The notes: generated from the sequence alone by a model not told the origin. DNA of 34,162 nt from Bacteriovoracaceae bacterium (GCA_017858255.1 JAFMBV010000032.1:1-34162); one strand, 5' to 3'. Counted from the first letter of the stretch, positions 9,160-17,370 are shown. Made by a program: numbers and translations.

Positions 9160-9692
9160 CGACAACTCCGAAAGCTCCCATCTCTTGGGATGAATACTTT
9201 ATGTTACAAGCAATGATGGCGAGCTTTAGATCAAAAGACCCATCAACTAAAGTTGGTTCTGTCTTAGTGGATGAAAATAATCATCAAATATCTATGGGCT
9301 ATAACGGCTTCATCGCAGGGATTGATGAAAGCCAAATCCCTTGGACTAAAGATTTAGAGCAAGGCCTCGTTAATACTAAGTACGGCTATGTTGTCCATGC
9401 TGAAGCAAATGCTATCCTCCATTCTCCAAGGGCGATTGAAGGCTCTCGTTGCTATGTCACTCTCTTTCCCTGTAATGAGTGCGCTAAACTTATTGCTTCA
9501 AAGAAAGTTAAAGAAGTCGTGTACCTCTCAGATAAACATCAAGACAAAGAGCACACTATCGTTGCGAAGAAAATTTTCGACTTATCTGGAATAAATTATA
9601 GAAGTATGACCGTAACCCCAAACCTTCTTGAGGAGCTCCAGGGCCACCTCAAAGCCCTTTTGCATGATGTCCAATTTGGAGGCAAATTGTAA
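9156..9692 (+). CDS. Deoxycytidylate (dCMP) deaminase
   Basis: This 178-residue cytosolic zinc enzyme deaminates dCMP to dUMP, feeding dTMP synthesis. The zinc site is complete: His81 and Glu83 in HAEANAIL and Cys106/Cys109 in PCNECAK. The N-terminal run WDEYFMLQAMMASFRSKDPS and the VGSVLVDENN and MGYNGFIAG motifs are typical of ComEB/dCMP deaminases rather than cytidine deaminases. Length fits the family. It is coupled to the upstream gene by a 4-base overlap. For a predator that degrades host DNA, nucleotide salvage would make sense, but that is inference. Confidence 0.93.
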   Translation: MTTTPKAPISWDEYFMLQAMMASFRSKDPSTKVGSVLVDENNHQISMGYNGFIAGIDESQIPWTKDLEQGLVNTKYGYVVHAEANAILHSPRAIEGSRCYVTLFPCNECAKLIASKKVKEVVYLSDKHQDKEHTIVAKKIFDLSGINYRSMTVTPNLLEELQGHLKALLHDVQFGGKL

Positions 9693-9976
9693 CCGGGCCA
9701 ATTGCTCGGAAATCAGTTTGACCATCTTAACTCATTGAAAATTATTCCATGACGAATTAGTGGTCCCAGTTTGATCTTAAATTTCTAACAATCCCCTACC
9801 TCTCCGTAAGTAAAGATTAGCTGAAAGCCCGTGTTAATCGGTTATCCGCACGATAACGTTATAAATAAGGGGGAGCTGGCTAAACGGAGAATGCCGGACA
9901 TGATGTCATGCAAAGCTCTACGCACACACAATTTCGCTCAGCTCCTTGGATGAGAACTTTTACAAGGGAGGCATTC

Positions 9977-10324
9977 ATGAAAATGGCCATTGCTGTCGAG
10001 GCTTTTAAACATCCTGACAAAAACTCTGACTACAAAGTCTGGTACCTCAACCTAAGTCAAATTGGTGAAGTCGTAGGTATCGGTGTGATGACGAGAAAGG
10101 AGTTAGTTCAGGATCTTTTCACTGAATACAAGCGAACCGGAAAATCTGGCTGGAGAGCATTTTGTTCAGAGGAAGAAGCGTCGCGACCTATTGAGGTCTT
10201 TGACTTTATTGCTCAGAACACTTGCGAAAACACCCATTTTGGAAATCTTCCAACACTGGCAGAGTTTCAAGTAACCCTCAACCAACTTCAATTAAATCTA
10301 GAATTAAGATCGATCGCTAGTTAA
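9977..10324 (+). CDS. Hypothetical protein, 115 residues
   Basis: The frame is open from an ATG at 9908 (138 residues), but only the ATG at 9977 has a strong ribosome-binding site (GGGAGG at 9966-9971, five bases away), so I use that start. The product is soluble, without signal peptide or membrane segment, and contains KVWYLNLSQIGEVVGIG and a short Cys-containing C-terminal half. I do not recognise a family. It stands alone, ends in a shared terminator with the minus-strand gene that follows, and is preceded by about 280 bases without another gene. Confidence 0.6.
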   Translation: MKMAIAVEAFKHPDKNSDYKVWYLNLSQIGEVVGIGVMTRKELVQDLFTEYKRTGKSGWRAFCSEEEASRPIEVFDFIAQNTCENTHFGNLPTLAEFQVTLNQLQLNLELRSIAS

Positions 10325-10329
10325 AAGTG

Positions 10330-10358
10330 TTAGGAAAGGACAGGACGTCCTTTCCTAA
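10330..10358. terminator. Bidirectional terminator between convergent genes
   Basis: TTAGGAAAGGAC (10330-10341) pairs perfectly with GTCCTTTCCTAA (10347-10358) around a 5-base loop. A T-rich stretch follows on the plus strand (ATTTCTTT) and a TTTT follows on the minus strand. It overlaps the stop codon of the scramblase-like gene and lies 5 bases past the stop at 10324, so it serves both. Confidence 0.85.
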
Positions 10359-10981
10359 TTTCTTTGATTATCCTCAAAAAAGTCTAAATCAATAGAAACT
10401 GCACATGCTAAAGAAAGAACTCTTTTTTCATATTCCCAATTCGGCAAGCTGATACCAAATTTATCCGAGTCAGTGAAAATTTCCTTCAAAAGACCACCCC
10501 ACTTTTTAGAGACCACACCAACTTGATTGTGCCTGTTATCTAAAATCGGAAATGTCCAAAGGTTCCAGATTGGCGCGTTGACTCTCCCAAAGACATGGCC
10601 TTGCTTATCCACCAGGTCATACTTCTTATATAAAAAGGCAAAGTGTCTCCGAATTTGACCGAGGCGGCCTCCACTTTCATCCAAAACGTGCAAGTCTGAG
10701 AAAAACCAAAAAAAAGGTCTCTCCAGAGTTAAGTATAAGTTACCCGCAGCGTCCCAAATCTTAATCGTCATTGAACGGTGAGATCGAAAAAATTGTTTTT
10801 TGATAAAATGAAACACTCCAGAGCCTTCTTCCGCCAAAAAACCGATCTTTCTTCCCTGTGCGTCTTGGAGTTCATATTTATTTGAAGTTTCAAAGCCCGA
10901 AAGTATCTCACCCCATTCTTTGACTTGATGAATAAAAACTTCACCCGTTTGTTCAATGTGTTGACGCAGATCTGAACTCAT
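10355..10981 (-). CDS. Phospholipid scramblase-related (LOR-fold) protein
   Basis: The 208-residue protein has the scramblase/Tubby-like pattern: GFETSNKYELQDAQGRKIGF (about 29-48), FFRSHRSMTIKIWDAAGN, then RPFFWFFSDLHVLDESGG, and a C-terminal run KKWGGLLKEIFTDSDKFGISLP (about 160-182) ending in LDFFED. This matches bacterial phospholipid scramblase-related proteins, a 12-stranded barrel family; scramblase activity in bacteria is not established. There is no signal peptide. The start has AGAGGA a few bases upstream. It is a single gene, convergent with the hypothetical gene before it. Confidence 0.85.
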   Translation of the reverse strand: MSSDLRQHIEQTGEVFIHQVKEWGEILSGFETSNKYELQDAQGRKIGFLAEEGSGVFHFIKKQFFRSHRSMTIKIWDAAGNLYLTLERPFFWFFSDLHVLDESGGRLGQIRRHFAFLYKKYDLVDKQGHVFGRVNAPIWNLWTFPILDNRHNQVGVVSKKWGGLLKEIFTDSDKFGISLPNWEYEKRVLSLACAVSIDLDFFEDNQRN

Positions 10982-11043
10982 AAAATCCTCTTTTCTATTA
11001 ATATCTACAGGGCTTTCGGCTTTCCACTAAGTCTTGAGAATCG

Positions 11044-11070
11044 TATAATGGGGCCGGTTACCCCCATTAT
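11044..11070 (+). promoter_or_regulatory. -10 box overlapped by a 9-bp inverted repeat before serA
   Basis: A perfect TATAAT lies at 11044-11049. It overlaps the left arm of an inverted repeat, ATAATGGGG (11045-11053) and CCCCATTAT (11062-11070), with an 8-base spacer. No good -35 box is seen 16-18 bases upstream (TTTCCA at 11021). There is no T run after the stem, so it is not a terminator. An operator over the -10 box is a reasonable reading, unproven. Confidence 0.5.
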
Positions 11071-11102
11071 TATAAGACATATTGCCCAAAAGAGGAGTTT
11101 TC

Positions 11103-12050
11103 ATGAAACCTTTTATTTTAGTGTGCGACGGAATGGATAAGGAAATTTTTCAAGACCTGCAAGCTATTTCAGAATTTGATGTACATCCAGAACCTAAGAA
11201 CTCTCAAGACACGATAAAAGAACTCCTTCCAAAGGCAACTGCTCTGGTTATACGATCTGCAACAACAATCACACCAGACTTTCTTGAGATGGCCCCCAAT
11301 CTAAAACTCGTAATCAGAGCTGGTGAAGGCACCGATAATATTGATAAAGGTGCTTGCGCTGCTAAGGGTGTAAAAGTCGCCAACACGCCGGGTGCCAATA
11401 ACAATTCAGCCGCCGAGCACGCCATTGCCCTTATGATGACAGTGCTTAGAAAAACTGCTGCTGCTGATAAAACAATGAAGGCCGGTGGCTGGGATAAAAG
11501 TAAATTCACCGGCGTTGAATTAAGTAATAAAAAAGTTGGAATCGTGGGCTTTGGTCGTATCGGTCAAATTGTTGCAAAAAGACTTCAAGGTTTTGAACCT
11601 CAAGTTCTTTTCTTTGATCCCTTTGTTGAAAAAAGTGAATTTTCATATGCTCAAAAAGCAAAAGACCTGAAAGAAGTTTTTTCTACTTGCGATGTAATCA
11701 CTCTTCATAGCCCTCTTATGGATAAGACAAAAGGCATGGTTAACAAGGAATTATTGGAGTTGATGCCTTCTCACTCTATTCTAATTAATGCGTCTCGAGG
11801 TGGGATTGTCGATGAAGACGCCCTTCTCGATGTTTTAAAAAATGGCAAGATTAGGGCAGCAGGCTTTGATGTCTTTGCTACTGAACCTCTTGATGAAAAC
11901 TCAGAGCTTCGTAAACTCGATAACTTGGTACTCACTCCACACCTTGGGGCCAGTACCGAAGAAGCACAACTAAGAGTCGGTGAAATGACCGTTAGTCAGT
12001 TAAAAGAATTTCTTCTCAATGATAATCTTCAAAATGAGGTAAAAGCCTAA
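11103..12050 (+). CDS. serA: D-3-phosphoglycerate dehydrogenase, short form
   Basis: The 315-residue cytosolic enzyme oxidises 3-phosphoglycerate, the first step of serine synthesis. The NAD-binding motif is GFGRIG (149-154), and the catalytic triad of the D-2-hydroxyacid dehydrogenases is visible as Arg232 (NASRGG), Glu261 (ATEPLDE) and His280 (TPHLGAS). TDNID, TPGANNNSAAEHAIAL and GFDVFATEP are typical of SerA. It ends straight after the catalytic domain and lacks the ACT regulatory domain of the longer forms, so serine feedback through that domain is not expected. The ATG at 11103 is chosen because AGAGGAG (11091-11097) is five bases upstream. Its stop overlaps the purA start by one base. 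Confidence 0.93.
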   Translation: MKPFILVCDGMDKEIFQDLQAISEFDVHPEPKNSQDTIKELLPKATALVIRSATTITPDFLEMAPNLKLVIRAGEGTDNIDKGACAAKGVKVANTPGANNNSAAEHAIALMMTVLRKTAAADKTMKAGGWDKSKFTGVELSNKKVGIVGFGRIGQIVAKRLQGFEPQVLFFDPFVEKSEFSYAQKAKDLKEVFSTCDVITLHSPLMDKTKGMVNKELLELMPSHSILINASRGGIVDEDALLDVLKNGKIRAAGFDVFATEPLDENSELRKLDNLVLTPHLGASTEEAQLRVGEMTVSQLKEFLLNDNLQNEVKA

Positions 12051-13324
12051 TGCAATCACTAGCAATCGTTGGCTCCCAATGGGGAGATGAAGGTAAAGGC
12101 AAGATAACTGATCTCCTTGGGCAAAAATGCGACCTAGTAGTCCGCTACCAGGGTGGAAATAATGCTGGTCACACCATCATTGTGGGAGACAGAAAAATTG
12201 TTCTCCATTTGATTCCTTCAGGTATCCTCCATGATCATTGTGTTTCAGTTGTCGGTCATGGTGTGGTCTTTGACCCAAGGGCCTTCAAAGAGGAACTTGA
12301 GCACGTTAGAAAGGCCGGTGTTGAGATAACACCTGCCAAGCTAAGAATTTCTGAAAACTGCTCCGTTATTACTTACTACAACAAGCTTCTCGATGGTCAG
12401 AGAGAGGCCAAAGGGCCCATTAAAATTGGGACGACTGGAAAAGGTATTGGACCAGCTTATGAAGATAAAACTTCAAGAAAAGGCTTAAAGCTTAAAGACC
12501 TACTTAATAAAGATATTCTTGCTGAAAAACTCCACGCCAATATGATTGAAAAAGAGATTCTTTTTAAGCACTTATACGAAGTTGAATACCCCCCACTTGA
12601 AGAAGAAGTTGAGAAGCTTTTTGAACTAGGAAAAATGCTTGAACCTTTTCTCTGCGATACCTTTAGTTTATTAGACCATGCTATCCAGGCAGACAAAAAA
12701 GTCCTTTATGAAGGAGCGCAAGGTGTTCTTCTTGATATTGACTACGGCTCTTACCCTTATGTTACCTCCTCAAGTACAGGTGCCGCAGGTATCTATACCG
12801 GAGCAGGACTTCCTGGAAAATATGTCGATGAAGTATTAGGAATCACAAAAGCCTACACAACGAGAGTTGGTGAAGGTCCTTTCCCAACAGAGCTTTTTGA
12901 TGAGCTTGGAGAAAGAATTCAAAGAATTGGTAACGAATTTGGTGCAACTACCGGCCGTAAGCGTCGTTGTGGTTGGTTAGATATCCCTCTTTTAAAATAC
13001 ACAGTAAAAGCTTCTAATATTACTTCTATTGCTCTGACAAAAGTTGATGTCCTATGTGGGCTTGAGAACCTCAAAGTTTGTACTGCTTATAAGTACAAAG
13101 GGGAAGTCATAGACTGCGCCTACCCGGGAATTGATTTATCAGCAGTAGAGCCGATCTTAGAAAATATCCAACCCTTTCATGATGACTTTAAAAGCGACGA
13201 GTTCTCACCAGAATTAAAGTCCTATATTGATCTCATTGAAAAAGGTATTGGTATTAAAGTTGGGATTTTGGCCTATGGCCCGGAAAGAAGTGAAATAAAA
13301 TTCGTTAAGAATTACTTTAATTAA
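12050..13324 (+). CDS. purA: Adenylosuccinate synthetase
   Basis: The 424-residue enzyme joins IMP and aspartate using GTP in the committed step to AMP. Signatures are complete: the P-loop GDEGKGK near residue 12, GGNNAGHTI, the IMP/aspartate region GTTGKGIGPAYEDK, and TTGRKRRCGWLD before the guanine site with TKVDVL. Length matches bacterial PurA (about 425-430). The start codon overlaps the serA stop (TAATG), so the two are translationally coupled. Its 3' end overlaps the 3' end of mtaB by 8 bases on the opposite strand. Confidence 0.97.
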   Translation: MQSLAIVGSQWGDEGKGKITDLLGQKCDLVVRYQGGNNAGHTIIVGDRKIVLHLIPSGILHDHCVSVVGHGVVFDPRAFKEELEHVRKAGVEITPAKLRISENCSVITYYNKLLDGQREAKGPIKIGTTGKGIGPAYEDKTSRKGLKLKDLLNKDILAEKLHANMIEKEILFKHLYEVEYPPLEEEVEKLFELGKMLEPFLCDTFSLLDHAIQADKKVLYEGAQGVLLDIDYGSYPYVTSSSTGAAGIYTGAGLPGKYVDEVLGITKAYTTRVGEGPFPTELFDELGERIQRIGNEFGATTGRKRRCGWLDIPLLKYTVKASNITSIALTKVDVLCGLENLKVCTAYKYKGEVIDCAYPGIDLSAVEPILENIQPFHDDFKSDEFSPELKSYIDLIEKGIGIKVGILAYGPERSEIKFVKNYFN

Positions 13325-14624
13325 GAATTTCACCTCTTAGCATATTGTCTGTGAAGTTATTTAAGTAGACGTGGCGAATTTGATTTTTCAATTCGCCATC
13401 ACTTTTAACCCAAACACGCACATAGTTTCTGGTATAACCTTCCCAAAAGCCTTGGTCCTTTCTTCTTTCAAAGAGAACTTCGCTAGAGGAGCCAACCTGA
13501 TCTTCTGCAAAGAGGTTTAGTTTGGCTTCACCAAACATCTTAAGAGTGCGAACTCTATCTTTTTTTATACCGTGTTGAATATGATCATCCATTTTAGCGG
13601 CCGTTGTATTCTTGCGACTAGAATAAGGAAAGACATGAAAATGAGTGATCGGTAATTCTTTTAAAAGATTATAAGTATTTTTAAATTGCTGTTCTGTTTC
13701 TCCAGGAAAACCACAAATGATATCGGCACCTATACCTGCATCAGGGAACATTGATACGACCCTAGAGATCAGGTCACGGTACATTGAAACAGTATATTTT
13801 CTGCGCATAAGCTTCAAGATATCATCATCCCCACTTTGAAGGGGAATATGAAAATGCTCCAAAAACTTAGGAGAGCTTGCAAAGGCCTTCAATAGGTCGT
13901 CGTTTAAAGTGTTAGGCTCTACGCTTGATAACCTTAAGCGCTCTAGCCCCTTCAAATCTAAGAGTTCATAAACAAGGTCGGTGAGTTTTTCACCTGTATT
14001 GGCCTCATACTCACCAATATTGACTCCGGTAAGCACGATCTCTTTAAACCCGTCTTGAATGACTTGTTTAGCGTTTTCAATTGCCTGCTTAATCGGAAGG
14101 GCACGACTTCTCCCTCTGGCCTGAGGAATTATACAAAAGGAGCAAACATAGTTGCAGCCATCCTGAATTTTTAAAAAGGCGCGTGTATGGCCTTCGGCCT
14201 CGGTAGTCGCAGCACTATAAAATGAGTTTGTTTTATCAATATGAACTTTTTCATCTTGTTCTTCTTCTAAATAATCAAAGACTTTGTATTTTTCAGAAGT
14301 CCCCAAGACCAAATCGACCCCAGTCATTTGAGAAATTCGCTCTGAATCCATCTGAGCATAGCAGCCAGCGACAACGACTTTGCCTTCAGGGCTCACCTTA
14401 TGCGCTTTACGTATGAGGTTGCGACAAGTTGAGTCCGCTCCGTCAGTTACTGTACAGGTATTAATAAAGCTCACATCAGCAGGTTCGCCAAAATCGACTA
14501 TTTCATAGCCCCTTTCTTGAAAACCTTTAGCAATAGAGCCAGTTTCAGAGAAATTGAGCCGGCAACCCAAGGTATGGAGGGCCACTCTCTTTTTATTTAA
14601 TTTCACGTCCCCAGACTGAGTCAT
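13317..14624 (-). CDS. mtaB: tRNA N6-threonylcarbamoyladenosine methylthiotransferase
   Basis: The 435-residue radical SAM enzyme adds a methylthio group to t6A37 of tRNAs reading ANN codons. The N-terminal UPF0004 domain has three cluster cysteines, Cys21 (TLGCRLN), Cys57 (NTCTV) and Cys88 (AGCYAQ). The radical SAM cluster is CNYVCSFC (Cys157, 161, 164). A TRAM-like domain fills the C-terminus. TLGCRLN (rather than TYGCQMN of MiaB) and the length place it with MtaB. GAGG lies four bases before the ATG. It is convergent with purA (8-base overlap) and its 5' end lies next to the tRNA operon, which runs the other way. Confidence 0.93.
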   Translation of the reverse strand: MTQSGDVKLNKKRVALHTLGCRLNFSETGSIAKGFQERGYEIVDFGEPADVSFINTCTVTDGADSTCRNLIRKAHKVSPEGKVVVAGCYAQMDSERISQMTGVDLVLGTSEKYKVFDYLEEEQDEKVHIDKTNSFYSAATTEAEGHTRAFLKIQDGCNYVCSFCIIPQARGRSRALPIKQAIENAKQVIQDGFKEIVLTGVNIGEYEANTGEKLTDLVYELLDLKGLERLRLSSVEPNTLNDDLLKAFASSPKFLEHFHIPLQSGDDDILKLMRRKYTVSMYRDLISRVVSMFPDAGIGADIICGFPGETEQQFKNTYNLLKELPITHFHVFPYSSRKNTTAAKMDDHIQHGIKKDRVRTLKMFGEAKLNLFAEDQVGSSSEVLFERRKDQGFWEGYTRNYVRVWVKSDGELKNQIRHVYLNNFTDNMLRGEILN

Positions 14625-14751
14625 AGCGCCTCAAAATTACTCTTAAACATATATTAATGCGAGATTAGCCAATCTAGCTGAACTGCACAAGAGAATCAAC
14701 CAACGACATGAAAAAAACGCCCCAATGAATCAAATTCAAGGGCTAAACTCG

Positions 14752-14780
14752 TTGACAAATTTCCCCTGAAACATTAATTT
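14752..14780 (+). promoter_or_regulatory. Sigma-70-type promoter of the tRNA operon
   Basis: A perfect -35 box TTGACA (14752-14757) is followed, 17 bases on, by TAATTT (14775-14780). This places the transcript start about 18 bases before tRNA-Lys. Confidence 0.75.
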
Positions 14781-14804
14781 AACTTTCACGTTTCAAAAGA
14801 TGTC

Positions 14805-14881
14805 GGTCCTGTAGCTCAGTTGGTTAGAGCATCTCCCTTTTAAGGAGAGGGTCCTGTGTTCGAGTCACAGCGGGATCACCA
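14805..14881 (+). tRNA. tRNA-Lys (anticodon TTT)
   Basis: A full cloverleaf can be drawn. The acceptor GGTCCTG pairs with CGGGATC (with GU pairs), the D-stem is GCTC/GAGC, the anticodon stem is TCTCC/GGAGA around CTTTTAA (anticodon TTT), and the T-arm is CTGTG-TTCGAGT-CACAG. The discriminator A is followed by an encoded CCA. It is the first gene of a two-tRNA operon. Confidence 0.97.
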
Positions 14882-14924
14882 CTTTTGAAACTCGGTACGA
14901 TAAGCACTTCTGTAATAAGAAAAT

Positions 14925-15002
14925 GCTCCCATCGTCTAGTCTGGTCTAGGACACCGCCTTTTCACGGCGGTAACAGGGGTTCGAATCCCCTTGGGAGTAC
15001 CA
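14925..15002 (+). tRNA. tRNA-Glu (anticodon TTC); integration target
   Basis: The acceptor GCTCCCA pairs with TGGGAGT, the anticodon stem is CCGCC/GGCGG around TTTTCAC (anticodon TTC), the T-loop is TTCGAAT, and CCA is encoded. The last 16 bases (14987-15002) recur four more times downstream without the rest of the tRNA, always followed by a terminator. This gene is thus the complete member of a set of integration sites. Confidence 0.97.
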
Positions 15003-15012
15003 AGTTATAATT

Positions 15013-15038
15013 AAGCCCCTAGAAATAGGGGCTTTTTT
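15013..15038 (+). terminator. Terminator of the tRNA operon
   Basis: AAGCCCCT (15013-15020) pairs with AGGGGCTT (15027-15034) around AGAAAT, with T residues to 15038. If the array model is right, this terminator belongs to the last inserted module and replaced the original one. Confidence 0.93.
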
Positions 15039-15068
15039 ATTGCCTACGCGACCCGGCCACAAAAGATT

Positions 15069-15078
15069 TGCTCACACC
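15069..15078 (+). repeat. Left-end arm-like motif, module 1
   Basis: TGCTCACACC lies 82 bases from the tRNA-Glu core start. It matches the first unit of the doubled TGCTCAC motif found at the right end of this module, in the same orientation. Confidence 0.5.
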
Positions 15079-15126
15079 TGTACGTATAAAATCGATTCAA
15101 AAATAATAGTTTTGATTTGAAATTTA

Positions 15127-16287
15127 TTAAGGTGATTGATCTTCAGGAACAGGGACTCCAAGTGTTTCATAAAATTCTTTAATCATTGGAATCTCTCTAA
15201 GGTAAACCCAAGAACTCTGGTACTTTTCTTCACGTGGAATTTTTTGAATTGAACGATAATCAGGATGGATATTTTTACTTCGCTCCCACAATGGAATCAA
15301 GAAAAGGGCCTCGTCATTAGAGAGTGCTTTTGATGGTACTCCATAGGAAGTAATTTTACTTTCCTTACCCAATATTGAAACTGAAGGTATCCAGATTTTA
15401 TTCTCTTGGTTTTTTAAAATGTAGTAAGAAATATTTTGATTTTTAGACCAATATTCGAAGCCGGAGACTTGACCATAATAGTTTATAAGATAGTCTTCTG
15501 ATTCAAGAGGACCCACACTGTAATCTGGAGTATTCTCGAAAGATAGAAAATCAACACTTTCAGGTTTTGCAAATACATCTGATCTTTCCTCTCTTTTATA
15601 GATAAAGCTTCGCTCTTCCAGTAGAGGTTCTATCAGCAGACCCCTTGCAAAGCTAACTTCTTTAGCCATCAGAGCATCCTGCTTTGATTTAAAATCATTA
15701 AAAAGTCGCCTTTTTCTCTCGTCATATTGCTCAAAAGATTCGTTAAGCAACATCCCTCCAGCTTCATTATGGGAAGGAATCAATTGGTAAATGTGATTAA
15801 TGTTAATATCACTTCTATGGCTTCCCTTAGAAATTTCCTTAGCAAGATAAATTTGTAATTTTGGAGGTAGAGCTAAAGAGCCCTCTCCTATTCCCTTGCT
15901 GTACCACATGATTGAAGAAACTATTTCCCCAGCATGATTCTTACCTTTATAGTACTGAACAAATGGAGCTAAACGGAATATGCCATGAGAACCAGATTTG
16001 TAAAAAAATCTAAAATACTTCTTCCCATCAACTTCAACTGAAATAAAAACACCATACCTCTGGCTTCCAATAGAGGGAATGTGGGTAACAAACTTAAAAA
16101 GCTCTGAAACATGATAGACAGCATTTTTAAGTTTAATCTTCTTAACTGGGTATAGCTTCAAGGAATGGTAAAGCTCTAATGAGCGAGACTGATCGCTGGA
16201 TGAAAATATTAGATTTTCCGAATTAGAGACTTCTCCATAAGCTCCCCAAATAATAAAACATAATGCTGTGATTACTAGGCTTTTCAT
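15127..16287 (-). CDS. Secreted protein of unknown function (module 1 cargo)
   Basis: The 386-residue protein opens with a clear signal peptide (MKSLVITALCFIIWGAYG, cleavage near 18-20). The mature part has many aromatic residues (VQYYKGK, IMWYSKG, SWVYLREIP) and no Cys after the signal region. I see no catalytic motif and recognise no family. The ribosome-binding site is weak. It is the only gene of the first module and runs against the tRNA direction. Confidence 0.75.
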   Translation of the reverse strand: MKSLVITALCFIIWGAYGEVSNSENLIFSSSDQSRSLELYHSLKLYPVKKIKLKNAVYHVSELFKFVTHIPSIGSQRYGVFISVEVDGKKYFRFFYKSGSHGIFRLAPFVQYYKGKNHAGEIVSSIMWYSKGIGEGSLALPPKLQIYLAKEISKGSHRSDININHIYQLIPSHNEAGGMLLNESFEQYDERKRRLFNDFKSKQDALMAKEVSFARGLLIEPLLEERSFIYKREERSDVFAKPESVDFLSFENTPDYSVGPLESEDYLINYYGQVSGFEYWSKNQNISYYILKNQENKIWIPSVSILGKESKITSYGVPSKALSNDEALFLIPLWERSKNIHPDYRSIQKIPREEKYQSSWVYLREIPMIKEFYETLGVPVPEDQSP

Positions 16288-16394
16288 AAGAAGAACTTAA
16301 CATATCTCCTTTTACAAATAAGATAACTTGTAGATTTTATATCTCTAAGATTTCCAATCTCTAGATAAGGACACGAAAGAGATACTTTAAAGAA

Positions 16395-16550
16395 TGCTCA
16401 CACTTTGCTCACGGCCACATGTGAACTTTGATGAAGTATCATGAAATAAGATGAAATGAAAAATAAGGGTAAGTTATTAATATTCCTCAAAAAGTTAATG
16501 ATTCTGGAAGGTTAATTGTTAAGTGCTTGTAACTCCCCTTGGGAGTACCA
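16395..16550 (+). repeat. Module right end (156 bp) ending in a tRNA-Glu 3' copy
   Basis: The block starts with the doubled motif TGCTCACACTTTGCTCAC (units 11 bases apart) and ends with the tRNA-Glu end at 16535-16550. It is identical to the block at 18317-18472 except for one base (GTATC against GTTTC). Homology to tRNA-Glu continues past the CCA through AAGTTATAATT. No 5' part of a tRNA is present, so this is not a tRNA gene. The core in this copy is a short inverted repeat, ACTCCC-CTT-GGGAGT. The rest of the 391-base gene-free stretch 16288-16678 holds the terminator and left motif listed next. Confidence 0.9.
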
Positions 16551-16567
16551 AGTTATAATTTATAATC

Positions 16568-16593
16568 AAGCCACTGGAAACAGTGGCTTTTTT
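16568..16593 (+). terminator. Terminator at the second junction
   Basis: AAGCCACTG (16568-16576) pairs with CAGTGGCTT (16581-16589) around a GAAA tetraloop, then T residues. It is identical in sequence to the terminator at 23652-23677. Confidence 0.93.
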
Positions 16594-16610
16594 ATTGCCT
16601 AAAATCCATC

Positions 16611-16627
16611 TGCTCACACTTGCTGGC
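16611..16627 (+). repeat. Left-end arm-like motif, module 2
   Basis: TGCTCACACTTGCTGGC follows the terminator, 76 bases from the core start. The first ten bases equal the start of the right-end motif. A near copy sits inside this module at 17351. Confidence 0.55.
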
Positions 16628-16678
16628 AGGTATGATATTTTCAAAACTATATAAAATTTTGAAGTATAGAAACTAGCT

Positions 16679-17236
16679 CTAAAACTCAATAAACTCAATT
16701 TCAGCTATTGGGAAAACTCTGCTACCACTCGGGATAATCCAAATTTGCTTGAATGGATTTAAGCTATACATAGAATCAAAGCCACGCTTAGGCATCATAT
16801 ATTCTGGTTTAGAATAAACCGCTCCATTTGGCTCTCGAACTGTAGTTTCATCACTACTGGAATTTCCATGGGCTCTACCAATAAGAACCTTGGCCACAAT
16901 TATTGATACCTTCTTTGAATCGGACTTCCTCATTCTGCGATATTTAAGTACATCTTCAAGCTTGGGGCAAAGGTTTACTCCTCTACCGAAAGCCTTATAG
17001 TAGGAGCGAGACGAGTTGAATCCATTCTGAATTATCAATTTAGCACTTTTCGTATCAGTGAGATGATACATAGTTTTTATAGATGGCTTGATTCCTTTAT
17101 CTAAAAGCTTCTCTTTTTCCTTCTCAAATTTATTTCTAAATATCTTCGTATCGATAATAGTGGTCCCGATTACTTCTTTTAAGTAAGGCCTAATTTGTTC
17201 TTGAATTCTTTTTGGTAATTTCAGCAAATCTTCCAT
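16679..17236 (-). CDS. PARP-like ADP-ribosyltransferase-fold protein (module 2 cargo)
   Basis: The 185-residue protein has a charged helical N-terminus (1-50) and then the order of motifs of a PARP catalytic domain: MYHLTDTKSAKLIIQNGF (His58 where PARPs have the NAD-binding His), YKAFGRGVNLCP (82-91, matching the G-x-G-I-Y-F loop), Tyr99, KVLIGRAHGN (116-125, the 'RVLVG' strand), RGFDSM (151-156), and FPIAEIEF near the end (the 'YPEYLI' strand). The Tyr of the H-Y-E triad is Asn88 here, and the place of the Glu is unclear, so activity as a mono-ADP-ribosyltransferase is uncertain. No signal peptide is seen. Ribosome-binding site is weak. It may be a toxin, defence or regulatory protein, but this is inference. 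Confidence 0.6.
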   Translation of the reverse strand: MEDLLKLPKRIQEQIRPYLKEVIGTTIIDTKIFRNKFEKEKEKLLDKGIKPSIKTMYHLTDTKSAKLIIQNGFNSSRSYYKAFGRGVNLCPKLEDVLKYRRMRKSDSKKVSIIVAKVLIGRAHGNSSSDETTVREPNGAVYSKPEYMMPKRGFDSMYSLNPFKQIWIIPSGSRVFPIAEIEFIEF

Positions 17237-17350
17237 TTTTATATTTTAACTCAAATTTCCAATAATAATTCGACAATATGTCGCTCTCAAATATTTTCAC
17301 CTTACTTTAATAATGAGTACACCTTTTCTCAAAATTAAAGTTGTTCTTTT

Positions 17351-17368
17351 TACTCACACTTGCTGGCC
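17351..17368 (+). repeat. Orphan left-end motif inside module 2
   Basis: TACTCACACTTGCTGGCC copies the left-end motif at 16611 with one change in the first positions, but no tRNA end or terminator is next to it. It lies between the PARP-like and GNAT genes and looks like the scar of a lost junction. Confidence 0.45.
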
Positions 17369-17370
17369 TT

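Noticed and set aside
16535..16550. The tRNA-Glu end copies as extra tRNA genes
   Set aside because: Only the last 16 bases (up to about 27 with flank) are present; no anticodon arm or 5' acceptor strand precedes them.
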